Source: Alphaproteobacteria bacterium
Lineage (GTDB): Bacteria > Pseudomonadota > Alphaproteobacteria > CAAHEQ01 > UBA3637
Length of the DNA: 57,215 bases
Assembly: GCA_017559525.1 (NCBI GenBank)
Contig: JAFYRI010000008.1
Coordinates: 1-57,215, forward strand
Direction: 5' to 3'
Made by a program: the position numbers and the translations under genes. The notes below the pieces were generated by a model, which was not told the origin of the DNA, ran no database searches, and worked only from the letters and a program-made list of their open reading frames with translations. Every line of letters starts with the position of its first letter. Positions within the stretch are counted from its first letter, which is position 1. Below are positions 7,932 to 18,548 of this stretch, in pieces.

Positions 7932-8243
7932 ATGAATGATATGAAACGTAAACAAGAGGAAACTCAAGAACGCTTAAAAAAAGCTTTGTTGAATAGAAAG
8001 AAACAACAATTGATGGCTCGTCGTGAAGCGTATCGTCGTTCTCAAATGGATGAATTTCGGGATGGAATGGTCTCCTTGGTGACAGATCCAGAAATAAAAG
8101 AAATGCCCAAAAAAATCAAAGACGATTCATTGGAAATGCCAATTGTTCCTGTTAAAAAAGCACCCCAAAAAGGTTTTAAACGTCCAAATGAACGGATGGA
8201 TGCATTTAAAATGGCTAAGCGTAAAAAGGGACGTGCTGCTTAA
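7932..8243 (+). CDS. Small, highly basic hypothetical protein
   Basis: The product has 103 residues and is rich in Lys, Arg and Gln. Residues about 1-45 form a charged helix (KRKQEETQERLKKALLNRKK), and the C-terminus ends in a basic patch (MAKRKKGRAA). No signal peptide or membrane segment is seen. The gene has its own promoter, an AAAGGAG ribosome site and its own terminator, so it is a discrete, probably well-expressed unit. The composition suggests nucleic-acid or ribosome binding, but this is inference and no family is recognised. Confidence 0.75.
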   Translation: MNDMKRKQEETQERLKKALLNRKKQQLMARREAYRRSQMDEFRDGMVSLVTDPEIKEMPKKIKDDSLEMPIVPVKKAPQKGFKRPNERMDAFKMAKRKKGRAA

Positions 8244-8251
8244 TGATATTA

Positions 8252-8277
8252 AACGGGAATTTCTTCCCGTTTTTTTT
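8252..8277 (+). terminator. Rho-independent terminator
   Basis: ACGGGAA (8253-8259) and TTCCCGT (8264-8270) form a 7-bp stem with loop TTTC, followed by seven Ts. Confidence 0.9.
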
Positions 8278-8323
8278 ATAATAATCTTAATGTTAATTTT
8301 TTTAAAAAAAAGAAAAAAAAATA

Positions 8324-8352
8324 TTGTTTTTCTATTGGAAGTGGTGTATTAA
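8324..8352 (+). promoter_or_regulatory. Candidate promoter of the mre operon
   Basis: TTGTTT (8324-8329) and TATTAA (8347-8352) are 17 bp apart, 43 bp ahead of mreB. It is a weaker match than the other promoters in the window. Confidence 0.5.
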
Positions 8353-8367
8353 ATAAGACATCATTAA

Positions 8368-9450
<1,083 letters not shown>

Positions 9451-9474
9451 TCTATTAAGAAAGAAGAACGATAA

Positions 9475-10338
9475 ATGGAAAATAAATTTTTTCGTTTAAA
9501 AAAAATTAAGGCGCAACTTAAATTATTTGCGCCCGTTCTTTTTTTGATTATGGCTCTTGCTTTAATTGGTTTAGGTCTTTCACAAAATCCATATATTGTT
9601 CAAGTAAAAAATGCAACAGCCGATGCACTTGTTCCAGTTGTGCATGTAATGGGAGCTCCAGTACGATGGGGAAAATCATTTGTTGGTGGTGTGCACAATT
9701 TATTTTCAGTTTATACCCAAAATAAACAATTGCGTGAAGAAAATAAAATATTAATTGGATGGAAAAATACGGCCTTAAAATTGGCAGAAGATAAAAAAGA
9801 ATTAGAAAAGGCTTTAAATTATGTCCCTTCTAAAGAGGTTTCTTATTTAACAGCTCGTATTGTAGCTGATAATGGAGGAACTTTTGCTCGTACTTTAATT
9901 GTTCAGGCCGGTTCTGAAAATGGATTAAAAAAAGGAGCTGTCGCTCTTTTTCCAGAGGGGATGTTGGGACGTATTATAGAAGTTGGTACATCGGTTAGTC
10001 GTTTATTAGAGTTGACGGATTATACGTCTCGTATTCCAGTTATGGTCGGTGAACAACGTTTTTTATGTATTTTAACAGGGGATAATACCGATTATCCAAA
10101 ATTAATTTCAATTCCCGAGGGCGCTGTAATTGCAGAGGGAGATAGGGTTGTAACTTCTGGTCATGCAGGTATTTTTCCATCTGGATTAGCAATTGGAACA
10201 GTTATATCTGTTGATAATGAAATTGCAGTAAAATCTTTTGTAACATCCAAAACGAGTGAATTTATTCGATTAGTTGATTTTGGTTTGGATGATACATTGA
10301 TTAAAGATAAAAAATGTGAATGTCAGTCCGATGAGTAA
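9475..10338 (+). CDS. mreC: Rod-shape-determining protein MreC
   Basis: MreC is a bitopic inner-membrane protein that links the MreB filament to PBP2 in the periplasm. It has 287 residues. A short basic N-terminus precedes one membrane segment (about 18-38) and then a coiled coil (about 80-115). The two-lobed beta domain follows, with the conserved DNGGTFARTLIVQAGSENG and GMLGRIIEV segments. It starts 24 bp after mreB with an AAGAAAGAAG site and overlaps the mreD start. Confidence 0.96.
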   Translation: MENKFFRLKKIKAQLKLFAPVLFLIMALALIGLGLSQNPYIVQVKNATADALVPVVHVMGAPVRWGKSFVGGVHNLFSVYTQNKQLREENKILIGWKNTALKLAEDKKELEKALNYVPSKEVSYLTARIVADNGGTFARTLIVQAGSENGLKKGAVALFPEGMLGRIIEVGTSVSRLLELTDYTSRIPVMVGEQRFLCILTGDNTDYPKLISIPEGAVIAEGDRVVTSGHAGIFPSGLAIGTVISVDNEIAVKSFVTSKTSEFIRLVDFGLDDTLIKDKKCECQSDE

Positions 10339-10828
10339 AGTTTTTTCTATTTTTAAATATACTTTACCGACACTTTTGTGTTTAATGTGTGTTATGTTTA
10401 ATATAATGCCATTTTCACTTAATTTATATTATGGTATACCTATTCCATTTGTTATGAGTATTATTTTTTACTATGCGGTTTTCCATCCTGCTGTATTAAA
10501 TGTAATTTGTGTGTTTTTTATTGGTGTATTTTCTGATATTTTAATGAGTTCTCCTTTGGGATTACATGCTTTTTTTTATGTTTTAACATTTTTTGTTGCA
10601 AATTTAAATAGGCGTTATTTTTTAACATTAAATTTTGCAGATTTTTGGATGGCATATGCATTGGTTATAGCAGGAATATTATTATTATGGTATTTATTTT
10701 TTGTAATTATTTCATGGATGTTTGTGCCATTTATTCCAATTATTTTCCAATATTTTATTTTGGTATTTACGTATCCTGTTATGGCATGGGTGTGTGGTTG
10801 GTTAAACTTAAAAATAGGGAGATTTTAA
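10331..10828 (+). CDS. mreD: Rod-shape-determining protein MreD
   Basis: This small polytopic membrane protein of the elongasome has 165 residues and about five hydrophobic segments. The usual MreD motif PLGLHAFFYVLTFF is near the middle. ATG 10331 overlaps the mreC stop by 8 nt (ATGAGTAA), which suggests translational coupling; a GTG at 10316 is an alternative start. The next gene begins directly after its stop codon. Confidence 0.93.
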   Translation: MSKVFSIFKYTLPTLLCLMCVMFNIMPFSLNLYYGIPIPFVMSIIFYYAVFHPAVLNVICVFFIGVFSDILMSSPLGLHAFFYVLTFFVANLNRRYFLTLNFADFWMAYALVIAGILLLWYLFFVIISWMFVPFIPIIFQYFILVFTYPVMAWVCGWLNLKIGRF

Positions 10829-12679
10829 ATGACTATTTGGCGGTTTGAACGAACACATGTATTAATAAAACGTGTTATTTTTTTAAGTTTTGTTTTTTTT
10901 ATATTATTTTGTGTTCTAGCTGGACGTTTATTTTATTTGCAAGTTTTACAAGGAGAGAAATACTTATTATTAGCAGAAAAAAATCGTTTATCTGTACGTT
11001 TAACTCAGGCTCCAAGGGGATATATCTACGATAGAAATGGTGTGAAGTTAGCTGAAAATAAAAAAACATTTCAAGCAGTTTTAATAAAAGAACAAGCTAA
11101 AGACTATAAACAAACATTACGTTATTTTAATGAATTGTTGCCATTAGATGAGGATGAAATGTCTCGTATTGAGCGTGATATTTCTCGTAAACGAGCATTT
11201 ATGCCGATTCGTATCAAGGATAATTTAACTTTTGAAGAAATGTCTTTATTACAATTAAATGCTCCTGATTTACCTGGGATTGTTATAGAAGAAGGCATGA
11301 ATAGGTACTATGGAGAAGGCGATGCCTCAACACATGTTGTAGGATATGTATCATTATTGAATGATAAAGATTTAGAAGGAGATAAGGATAATCCCTTATT
11401 TGATTTGCCAGGATATCGTATTGGTAGACTAGGTATAGAGCAAGCTTTTGAAGAAAAATTACAGGGAACGCCTGGAATACGTAAAACAGAAGTTAATGTC
11501 TATGGACGTTCGGTACGTGTATTGGAAGATACGCCTCCAATTCCTGGTAAAGATATTTATTTAACAATTGACAGTCGTTTACAAAAGTATGGATTGGAAA
11601 TTTTTGGAAAAGAAACGGGTTCTTTAATTTTAACTGATGTTAAAACGGGGGAAATTTTGGCTTTGGTTTCTGCTCCATCTTTTGATCCAAATTTATTTAC
11701 AGTTCCTTTATCGGTAAAAAATTGGAAACAACTTTCTGAAAATCCTAAAACACCACTACAAAATAAGGCTATTGCAGGATTATATTCGCCAGGATCTACG
11801 TTTAAAATTGCTTTAACATTGGCAGGATTAGATAGTCAAGATATAACATCTGCTTCGCGTGTTAAATGTACAGGTCGTACAAAATTAGGAGATCAATTGT
11901 TTCATTGTTGGAAACGAGTTGGGCACGGTCATGTAAATGCTATAGAAGCTTTAAAACATTCTTGTGATGTATTCTATTATGAAAAATCTCAGGATATTGG
12001 TGTCGATAAAATTGTTCAGATGGCTGATAAGTTAGGTTTTGGTCGTTTGACTGGTATTGAGTTAAAAGGTGAAAAAAAAGGGTTGTTGCCATCTCGTGCT
12101 TGGAAAGAGGCGATTAAAGGTGATGGATGGCGTATGGGCGATACACTCAATTTAAGTATTGGGCAAGGTTTTTTAAATGCAACACCAATACAATTGGCCC
12201 GTATGATAACAATAGTAGCAAATGGGGGATATGATAAAGCATTAACATTAATTAAAGATGAAAAAACGGATGAAATTGTATCGCATTCTTTAAATATTCC
12301 TAAATCTCATTTGAATATGGTATATAAAGGAATGAATGCTGTTGTAAATGAAAAAGACGGAACAGCTTATAGTTCCAGATTTACCTATAGAGGCCAAAAG
12401 ATGGCAGGAAAAACAGCGAGTACTCAGGTTCGGCGTATCAGCTTAAAAGAGCGTGAAGAGGGGGTTAAATCACAAGAGGATTTACCTTGGAAATATCGTG
12501 ATCATGCAATGTTTGTGGCATTTACACCAGTAGATAAACCACGTTATGCAGTTGCTGTCGTAGTAGAACATGGTGGTGGTGGTTCTAAAACAGCTGCTCC
12601 TATTGCGTCCAAAATGTTGCAAGAAGTTTTACGATTAGAGTATGAAGATTCTCAGAAGAAAAAGGAAATTGAAAAGTGA
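10829..12679 (+). CDS. mrdA: Penicillin-binding protein 2 (elongasome transpeptidase)
   Basis: PBP2 crosslinks peptidoglycan during elongation, paired with RodA. The 616-residue protein has an N-terminal membrane anchor (about 14-35), the PBP dimer domain with RGYIYDRNGVKLAEN, and the transpeptidase domain. The active-site S323-T-F-K326 is in YSPGSTFKI and the second motif is SCD. The third motif, normally KTG, reads K528-T-A (GKTASTQV), an unusual Gly-to-Ala change followed by S-T. The ATG follows the mreD stop with no gap and has an AGGGAG site. It overlaps rodA by 4 nt. Confidence 0.96.
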   Translation: MTIWRFERTHVLIKRVIFLSFVFFILFCVLAGRLFYLQVLQGEKYLLLAEKNRLSVRLTQAPRGYIYDRNGVKLAENKKTFQAVLIKEQAKDYKQTLRYFNELLPLDEDEMSRIERDISRKRAFMPIRIKDNLTFEEMSLLQLNAPDLPGIVIEEGMNRYYGEGDASTHVVGYVSLLNDKDLEGDKDNPLFDLPGYRIGRLGIEQAFEEKLQGTPGIRKTEVNVYGRSVRVLEDTPPIPGKDIYLTIDSRLQKYGLEIFGKETGSLILTDVKTGEILALVSAPSFDPNLFTVPLSVKNWKQLSENPKTPLQNKAIAGLYSPGSTFKIALTLAGLDSQDITSASRVKCTGRTKLGDQLFHCWKRVGHGHVNAIEALKHSCDVFYYEKSQDIGVDKIVQMADKLGFGRLTGIELKGEKKGLLPSRAWKEAIKGDGWRMGDTLNLSIGQGFLNATPIQLARMITIVANGGYDKALTLIKDEKTDEIVSHSLNIPKSHLNMVYKGMNAVVNEKDGTAYSSRFTYRGQKMAGKTASTQVRRISLKEREEGVKSQEDLPWKYRDHAMFVAFTPVDKPRYAVAVVVEHGGGGSKTAAPIASKMLQEVLRLEYEDSQKKKEIEK

Positions 12680-13839
12680 GTTTTTTTAAGGATAGAAATT
12701 GTTATTTAAAAAATTATAATCTGTCTTTGATGGATAAAATTCGCTTATTTTCTTGGCCATATTTGGTCTTGGTTTGTTTAGTTGTATTTATTGGGTTAAT
12801 ATTATTGTATTCAGCTGGAAATGGTAATTGGGATCCATGGGCAAGTAAACAATTTTTACGTTTTTTAATGAGTTTAGGTATTTTATTTTTTATATCCTTA
12901 ACAAATTTACGGTTATGGATGAAATATGCCTATATAATTTATGGGCTTGCTCTTATCTTGTTACTGGGTGTTGAATTTTTTGGTCACGTTGGTATGGGGG
13001 CTCAACGGTGGCTGAATTTGGGCTTTATGAAGGTTCAACCATCTGAGGTTATGAAAATAGCTTTGGTCTTAGCTTTAGCCCGCTATTTTCACGGAGCTAG
13101 TTTGGATGAAGTGCGTTCTATTCGTTTTATGATTCCTCCACTTATGTTAATGGGAATGCCTGTATCTCTTATTTTATTACAACCCGATTTAGGAACGGCA
13201 TTAATGTTAGTGTTTGCATCGGTGGCTTTATTCTTTTTGGTTGGTGTTCAAATTTGGAAATTTGTTGTTGTCGGGGTTGGCGGATTAATCTCCATTCCCG
13301 TTTTATGGATGTGTTTGCATGATTATCAAAAACAACGTGTTTTAACATTTTTAAATCCGGAAAGTGACCCACGTGGCGCTGGTTATCACATTATGCAATC
13401 CAAAATTACATTGGGTTCAGGGGGAATTTTTGGAAAAGGTTTTATGGAAGGGACGCAAAGTCGTTTAAACTTTTTGCCAGAAAAACAAACAGACTTTATT
13501 TTTACGGTATTGTCTGAAGAATTTGGATTGGTCGGTTCTTTATTCTTATTATTTTTATATGGTGTGATTATTGCCTATGGTTTTATGATAGGATTAAGAT
13601 GTAATAACTTTTTTGGTAAATTATTGGCATTTGGATTGACGATTAATTTTGCACTATATGTCTTTATTAATATGGGTATGGTTATGGGATTAATGCCTGT
13701 AGTTGGTGTTCCGTTACCTCTGGTGTCTTATGGTGGAACGGCGATGTTGACATTATTCTTTGGTTTTGGTTTAATTGAATGTGTTAATATTAATCGCGAA
13801 ATGGTAATTGGACGCAGAGGATCTATTGACGATGAATGA
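12676..13839 (+). CDS. rodA: RodA, SEDS-family peptidoglycan glycosyltransferase
   Basis: RodA polymerises lipid II in the elongasome together with PBP2. It has 387 residues and about ten membrane segments, with the SEDS signatures GAQRWLNLGFMKVQPSE and LLQPDLGTALM, and NFLPEKQTDFIFTVLSEEFG in the large loop. It begins with GTG 12676, which overlaps the mrdA TGA (GTGA). An internal ATG (MDKIRLFSW, residue 19) is possible. Its end overlaps the next gene by 8 nt. Confidence 0.96.
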   Translation: MSFFKDRNCYLKNYNLSLMDKIRLFSWPYLVLVCLVVFIGLILLYSAGNGNWDPWASKQFLRFLMSLGILFFISLTNLRLWMKYAYIIYGLALILLLGVEFFGHVGMGAQRWLNLGFMKVQPSEVMKIALVLALARYFHGASLDEVRSIRFMIPPLMLMGMPVSLILLQPDLGTALMLVFASVALFFLVGVQIWKFVVVGVGGLISIPVLWMCLHDYQKQRVLTFLNPESDPRGAGYHIMQSKITLGSGGIFGKGFMEGTQSRLNFLPEKQTDFIFTVLSEEFGLVGSLFLLFLYGVIIAYGFMIGLRCNNFFGKLLAFGLTINFALYVFINMGMVMGLMPVVGVPLPLVSYGGTAMLTLFFGFGLIECVNINREMVIGRRGSIDDE

Positions 13840-15616
13840 AATTGACAGCTTTTTAGATGCCGCATTTTTAGCCTATAATGATGGACGCGTTGATGAGGCA
13901 GAAGAATTAGTTAGGCGCGTTTTAAATATTGAACCAACGCATGGGGATGGTTTGTATTTATTGGGATTAATTGCCTTTCAATCCGGAGCATTGGATCCAG
14001 CATCAGATTTATTATATCAAGCTGTTAAATTATATCCACAACAAGATAATTATGCTTTGGCTTTAGCTTCTGTCCTACAAAAGCAAAATCGTTTGGATGA
14101 AGCTTTGTCATTTTATGAAAAATATAAAGATAATCCACTTGTATTGGCGCAAATGGGGATGATTTATGCCAAAAAAAGGCAAACAGAGTGGGCGCACAGT
14201 GCATTTTCGAAAGCGATTGAATTAGATAAAGGGATTGCTGATGCTTATATTGGTTTGGCGATGTTAGCCAAACGAGAAAATAATTTTGAAAAAAGTGAAC
14301 AGTTATTGTTACAATCTCCTCAAACACCTGATGTATTATATCGTTTAGCCTCTTTGTATCGGCATATGGATAATCCATCCAAGGCTTTGACATACATTAA
14401 TAATGCGTTATCTAGTATGAATAATTATGTGTTTTTAAATGAAAAAGGGTTAATTTTGGAAGCATTAGGTCAAGACGAAGAGGCTTTACGGATGTATTTA
14501 TCTGCCACTGATATGAATACATATTATGCCGATGCTTTTGCTAATCAAGGGAATATTTATTTGAAAAGAGGGCAGCATGATTTGGCTGAGGATGCCTATA
14601 AACGTGCGTTGGCTTTGGATAATAAATTTTTTATGGCCCATCATAACTTGGCAACTTTATTGTATCGTCAAGGGCGTAAATATGAAGCCTTAGATCATTA
14701 TCAAGAAGCCGTTATTATTGATTCTAAAAATATGTCTGCGGTTTATAATTTAGGAATTATCCAAGAGGATGTTGGTGAATTTTCAGAAGCGGCTGGTTTA
14801 TATTTTAATGCCTTAGTTGGTAGTTTTGAAAATCCAGCATTAGAATTTCGTATTGCCAGTGTTTTAGAACGATTATTCAAATCATCAAAAGATGGTAAAA
14901 AACAAGCCTTAGATTTTGTAAAAGGCTGGGTAAAACATTTTCCGGATAGCGTTGTGGCATTGCATACTCAAGATGCTTTATTGGGGAAAAAATCTTCTGA
15001 TAAAAAAGATATTGCCAAGGCATATGCTGAAAAATTATATGATGTTTTTGCCTCAGAATATAATGAATGTATGAAAAAAATGCAAGCATCTGTGATAGAT
15101 GCCGCTGCTGAAATGATACAAGATAAACAGTTTGATTCAGTTTTAGATTTAGCTTGTGGAACAGGTACTTTTGGATTGAAGTTAAAGCAAAACTTCAATA
15201 CATTATTGGGTGTTGATATTTCACAAAAAATGTTAGATGAAGCACAAAAGACGAGTGTTTATGATAAATTGGAACATATGCCGATAGATGATTATTTCCA
15301 ATCATCTAACGATAAATTTGATTTAATTATGGCATTAGAAGTGACGGGATATTTGGATAATCTATCTGAATTATTTGAAGGTGCAAAAACGCATCTTCAT
15401 TCAGATGGGCAATTTATCTTTTCAATTGAATATCCACTGGATAAAAATGAAACTGAATTATCTGTTAACGGGCGTTATTTATATAGTATGGAATTTACAA
15501 AGCAAGCATTAGAAAAAGCAGGCTTAACTGTTGCCGAAGTAAAAGAAATTAATTTACGTCGTGAAGGTAATGATTATGCAAAAGGGGCAGTTTTAATTGC
15601 TACCCCTCATAAGTAA
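13832..15616 (+). CDS. TPR-repeat protein with C-terminal SAM-dependent methyltransferase domain
   Basis: The 594-residue product has about ten tetratricopeptide units from residue 1 to about 350 (for example AYNDGRVDEAEELVRRVLNI and GNIYLKRGQHDLAEDAYKRA). A class I methyltransferase domain follows at about 395-594, with motif I LDLACGTGTFGLKLK, an acidic residue in LGVDIS and a LIMALEV motif. ATG 13832 overlaps the rodA stop by 8 nt (ATGAATGA), so translation is coupled to the shape operon. TPR-methyltransferase fusions are known in alphaproteobacteria, but the substrate is unknown. Location suggests, without proof, a substrate linked to envelope growth. Confidence 0.88.
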   Translation: MNEIDSFLDAAFLAYNDGRVDEAEELVRRVLNIEPTHGDGLYLLGLIAFQSGALDPASDLLYQAVKLYPQQDNYALALASVLQKQNRLDEALSFYEKYKDNPLVLAQMGMIYAKKRQTEWAHSAFSKAIELDKGIADAYIGLAMLAKRENNFEKSEQLLLQSPQTPDVLYRLASLYRHMDNPSKALTYINNALSSMNNYVFLNEKGLILEALGQDEEALRMYLSATDMNTYYADAFANQGNIYLKRGQHDLAEDAYKRALALDNKFFMAHHNLATLLYRQGRKYEALDHYQEAVIIDSKNMSAVYNLGIIQEDVGEFSEAAGLYFNALVGSFENPALEFRIASVLERLFKSSKDGKKQALDFVKGWVKHFPDSVVALHTQDALLGKKSSDKKDIAKAYAEKLYDVFASEYNECMKKMQASVIDAAAEMIQDKQFDSVLDLACGTGTFGLKLKQNFNTLLGVDISQKMLDEAQKTSVYDKLEHMPIDDYFQSSNDKFDLIMALEVTGYLDNLSELFEGAKTHLHSDGQFIFSIEYPLDKNETELSVNGRYLYSMEFTKQALEKAGLTVAEVKEINLRREGNDYAKGAVLIATPHK

Positions 15617-15633
15617 TTTTACGGCTTAATTAA

Positions 15634-16962
15634 TTACTGAATATTTTTTAACCATTCACTTAAGGCTTCATAAGCTCTGCTTGTATAGAGTTTCTTTTTG
15701 TCAGCGCCTTTAATTTTTTTGCCGTTTTGTAGGCGTTCTACCGGCGGGAAAATACCAAAGTTAATGTTCATTGGTTGAAATATTGCATCGTTAGCTTCAA
15801 CAGTAATATGACGCAACATTGATCCTAATGCCGTTTCTGCTGGAGGTAATGGTATATCCGGATTAGTGGTAAATAAGCCGGCCATTAAACCAACTGCAGC
15901 ACTTTCAATATATCCTTCGCATCCTGTAATTTGACCGGCAAGACGAATGTGTGGAGCAGCCTTTAAACGTAAAGTACTATCTAACACTTTTGGACCACAA
16001 ACAAATGTGTTGCGATGAATACCTCCCAATCTGGCAAATTCAGCATTAGCTAATGCTGGTATCATTTTAAAGACCTCTTTTTGTGCGCCATATGTTAATT
16101 TTGTTTGAAAACCGACTAAGTTCATTAATGTACCTTGTTTGTTTTCTTTTCTTAATTGTACAACGGCAAATGGACGACGATTATCTTCGTGTGGATTGCG
16201 TAATCCTACGGGTTTCATTGGACCAAATAACAATGTTTGGCGACCTCGTTCAGCCATTACTTCAATTGGTAGACAACCTTCAAAATAGGGCGTGTTTTTT
16301 TCCCATTCTTTAAAATCAACCTTTTCACCACACAACAAAGCATCAATAAAGGCTTCATATTCATCCTTATTCATCGGGCAATTCAAGTAATCTGTTCCAT
16401 CACCTTTGTCATAACGTGATTGATACCAAGCTTTACTCATATCAACGCTGTCTGTATAAACAATTGGGGCAATCGCATCAAAAAAGTGCATAGAATCTGA
16501 ACCCGTGATGGTCATTAACTGGTTTGCTAATTTATCGTCTGTTAAGGGGCCTGTAGCCAAAATAACAGGTTCTGTTGTATCGAGAGGTAATTCTGACTCT
16601 TTAATTTCCAAAGTGAAATTCGGATGAGATTTTAATCTATCCGTAATCATTTTGGCAAATTCTTCACGATTAACGGCAAGAGCACCACCAGCTGGAACTG
16701 CATTTTTATCAGCACATGCCATAATTAAAGAATCACATCTGCGCATTTCTTGGTGCATTAAACCGACTGCATTTGTTTCGGCATCATCAGAGCGCAAAGA
16801 ATTGGAGCAAACCAACTCTCCAAATAAATCTGTTGAATGAGCAGGAGTTTGTTTTAACGGTCTCATTTCAATCATATGAACGGAAAATCCGCGTTTTAAT
16901 AATTGCCATGCTGCTTCAGAACCGGCTAACCCTGCACCAATAATCGTTATTTTTTGTGTCAT
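15634..16962 (-). CDS. trmFO: tRNA (m5U54) methyltransferase TrmFO, folate- and FAD-dependent
   Basis: TrmFO forms ribothymidine at position 54 in the tRNA T loop using methylene-THF as carbon donor. The 442-residue protein has the N-terminal dinucleotide motif [15 protein letters not shown] and the conserved [12 protein letters not shown] segment with the catalytic Cys. [15 protein letters not shown] and the [14 protein letters not shown] motif follow. It is convergent with the methyltransferase gene before it and divergent from the sel1 gene. A GGAAAGAGG ribosome site is present. Confidence 0.97.
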   Translation of the reverse strand: MTQKITIIGAGLAGSEAAWQLLKRGFSVHMIEMRPLKQTPAHSTDLFGELVCSNSLRSDDAETNAVGLMHQEMRRCDSLIMACADKNAVPAGGALAVNREEFAKMITDRLKSHPNFTLEIKESELPLDTTEPVILATGPLTDDKLANQLMTITGSDSMHFFDAIAPIVYTDSVDMSKAWYQSRYDKGDGTDYLNCPMNKDEYEAFIDALLCGEKVDFKEWEKNTPYFEGCLPIEVMAERGRQTLLFGPMKPVGLRNPHEDNRRPFAVVQLRKENKQGTLMNLVGFQTKLTYGAQKEVFKMIPALANAEFARLGGIHRNTFVCGPKVLDSTLRLKAAPHIRLAGQITGCEGYIESAAVGLMAGLFTTNPDIPLPPAETALGSMLRHITVEANDAIFQPMNINFGIFPPVERLQNGKKIKGADKKKLYTSRAYEALSEWLKNIQ

Positions 16963-17004
16963 TTTCCTCTTTCCTTTTTTGATAAAGTCTGCTATATCAT
17001 ATTT

Positions 17005-17640
17005 ATGCGAAAAAGTGAATTATTTTTATGGATTTTTATAACTTTTTTTATGTCTCCCGTTTTGGCCAATGAAACGGAGCTGTCTTTTCCTGCAAAAATA
17101 CCACCTAAGTCGATAGCTGAATTTAATGCTGTCAATCCTATGGCTAACATAGCAAAAGATGATGATTATTGGGATTTAGCTTGGCATGCTAAGGTTGCAG
17201 ATTATGGTGACATGAATAGTCAGTTTATTTTAGCTGAAGCCTATGAACTTGGAAAAAATACGGAACCTAATCCGAAAAAATCTCTTGCTTATTACAAAAA
17301 AGCGGCAAAACAAGGACATTTTGAAGCTTGTATGAAGCTTGGAAAGATATATACGGAAAATAAGTGGGTAAAGGAAGATTTAGAGCAAGCCGAGTTTTGG
17401 TATAAAAAAGCAGCCGAACAAGGATATGTCCCTGCACAAATTAAGTTATCAGATATGGCTGAACATCAAAAAAAAGTAGATTATAAGGAAGCTTATTACT
17501 GGTTGGCAATTGCAACAAAACAGATGTTTCCACATGAAATAGATTTAGAAAGTAAGTCTCCACACTTAATAATACTTGCTGATAAAATGACACCAGAAGA
17601 ATATGAAGATGTTTTAGAACGACTTGAGGATAAAAAATGA
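17005..17640 (+). CDS. Secreted Sel1-repeat protein
   Basis: The chosen ATG at 17005 gives 211 residues with a clean signal peptide ([21 protein letters not shown]). Extending to 16954 would bury that signal behind 17 residues. Two Sel1-type repeats are clear at about residues 75-150 ([24 protein letters not shown] and [23 protein letters not shown]). Sel1 repeats mediate protein binding and are common in exported host-interaction and envelope proteins. Its stop overlaps the dusB start (ATGA). The partner and role are unknown. Confidence 0.85.
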   Translation: MRKSELFLWIFITFFMSPVLANETELSFPAKIPPKSIAEFNAVNPMANIAKDDDYWDLAWHAKVADYGDMNSQFILAEAYELGKNTEPNPKKSLAYYKKAAKQGHFEACMKLGKIYTENKWVKEDLEQAEFWYKKAAEQGYVPAQIKLSDMAEHQKKVDYKEAYYWLAIATKQMFPHEIDLESKSPHLIILADKMTPEEYEDVLERLEDKK

Positions 17641-18548
17641 AACCATTATATTTAGCTCCTATGGCAGGTATTACGGATAGGCCTTTTCGCAAAATGATGC
17701 GAAAATTTGGTAGCCATACATTATTTACTGAAATGGTTGGGGTGGAAAGTTTGTTGCGCTCTCATCCTGTGACACAAAAAATGATGCAGGTTTCCGATGA
17801 AGAAAATATTATTGTACAATTAGTTGGGCCAGACGCTCAACATTTGGCTCAGGCGGCAAAAATGGCTGAAGATATGGGGATTAAGGCTATTGATATTAAT
17901 ATGGGATGTCCAGTTAAAAAGCTTATTAGTAATTATTCAGGAGCAAAATTGATGCTGGAACCCGAACGTGCTGCGGATATTGTAAATGCTGTATCAAATG
18001 CTGTAAAAATTCCTGTATCGGTGAAAATGCGTTTAGGATGGGATGAAAAACGTCAAAATGCAGTAGAATTCGCAAAGCTTATGGAACAATCTGGTGCAAA
18101 ACGATTAACTGTTCATGGACGCACAAAGGATCAAGGATATGCTGGGTGCGCTGATTGGTATAAGATAGCTGATGTTAAACAATCTGTTCAAATCCCAGTG
18201 ATTGCTAATGGTGATATTATGGATAAAGCATCTGCCGAGCAGGCAGAGCAAATAACGCGCGCTGATGGATTAATGGTTGGACGAGGGGCGTTGGGACGTC
18301 CTTGGATATTATCAGAAATTGAAACGGGTGTAAAACCTGAATTTAATTTGGCTGATTTGGTATTGGAACATTTAGATTTAATGCTGGATTACTATGGAAT
18401 GCACGGGTTAAAAGTGGCACGTAAGCATATTGCATGGTATGCTAAGGGTAAAAAAGGTCTTGCGCCATTTTGTCAAAAAGTGTATGCTGAGACAGATTTA
18501 AAACAAGTAAAACACATGATACGTGATTTTTTTGAAGGTGAGGGGTAA
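17637..18548 (+). CDS. dusB: tRNA-dihydrouridine synthase
   Basis: This FMN-dependent enzyme reduces uridines in the tRNA D loop. It has 303 residues in a TIM barrel. MAGITDRPFR is near the N-terminus, and NMGCPVKK holds the catalytic Cys. KMRLGWDE, LTVHGRTKDQGY, ANGDI and MVGRGALGRPW are the FMN-binding segments. The protein belongs to the DusB/DusA-like group; DusB is the best guess. It overlaps the sel1 gene by 4 nt and ends one base before trkA. In several proteobacteria dusB precedes ntrB; here trkA follows instead. Confidence 0.93.
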   Translation: MKPLYLAPMAGITDRPFRKMMRKFGSHTLFTEMVGVESLLRSHPVTQKMMQVSDEENIIVQLVGPDAQHLAQAAKMAEDMGIKAIDINMGCPVKKLISNYSGAKLMLEPERAADIVNAVSNAVKIPVSVKMRLGWDEKRQNAVEFAKLMEQSGAKRLTVHGRTKDQGYAGCADWYKIADVKQSVQIPVIANGDIMDKASAEQAEQITRADGLMVGRGALGRPWILSEIETGVKPEFNLADLVLEHLDLMLDYYGMHGLKVARKHIAWYAKGKKGLAPFCQKVYAETDLKQVKHMIRDFFEGEG

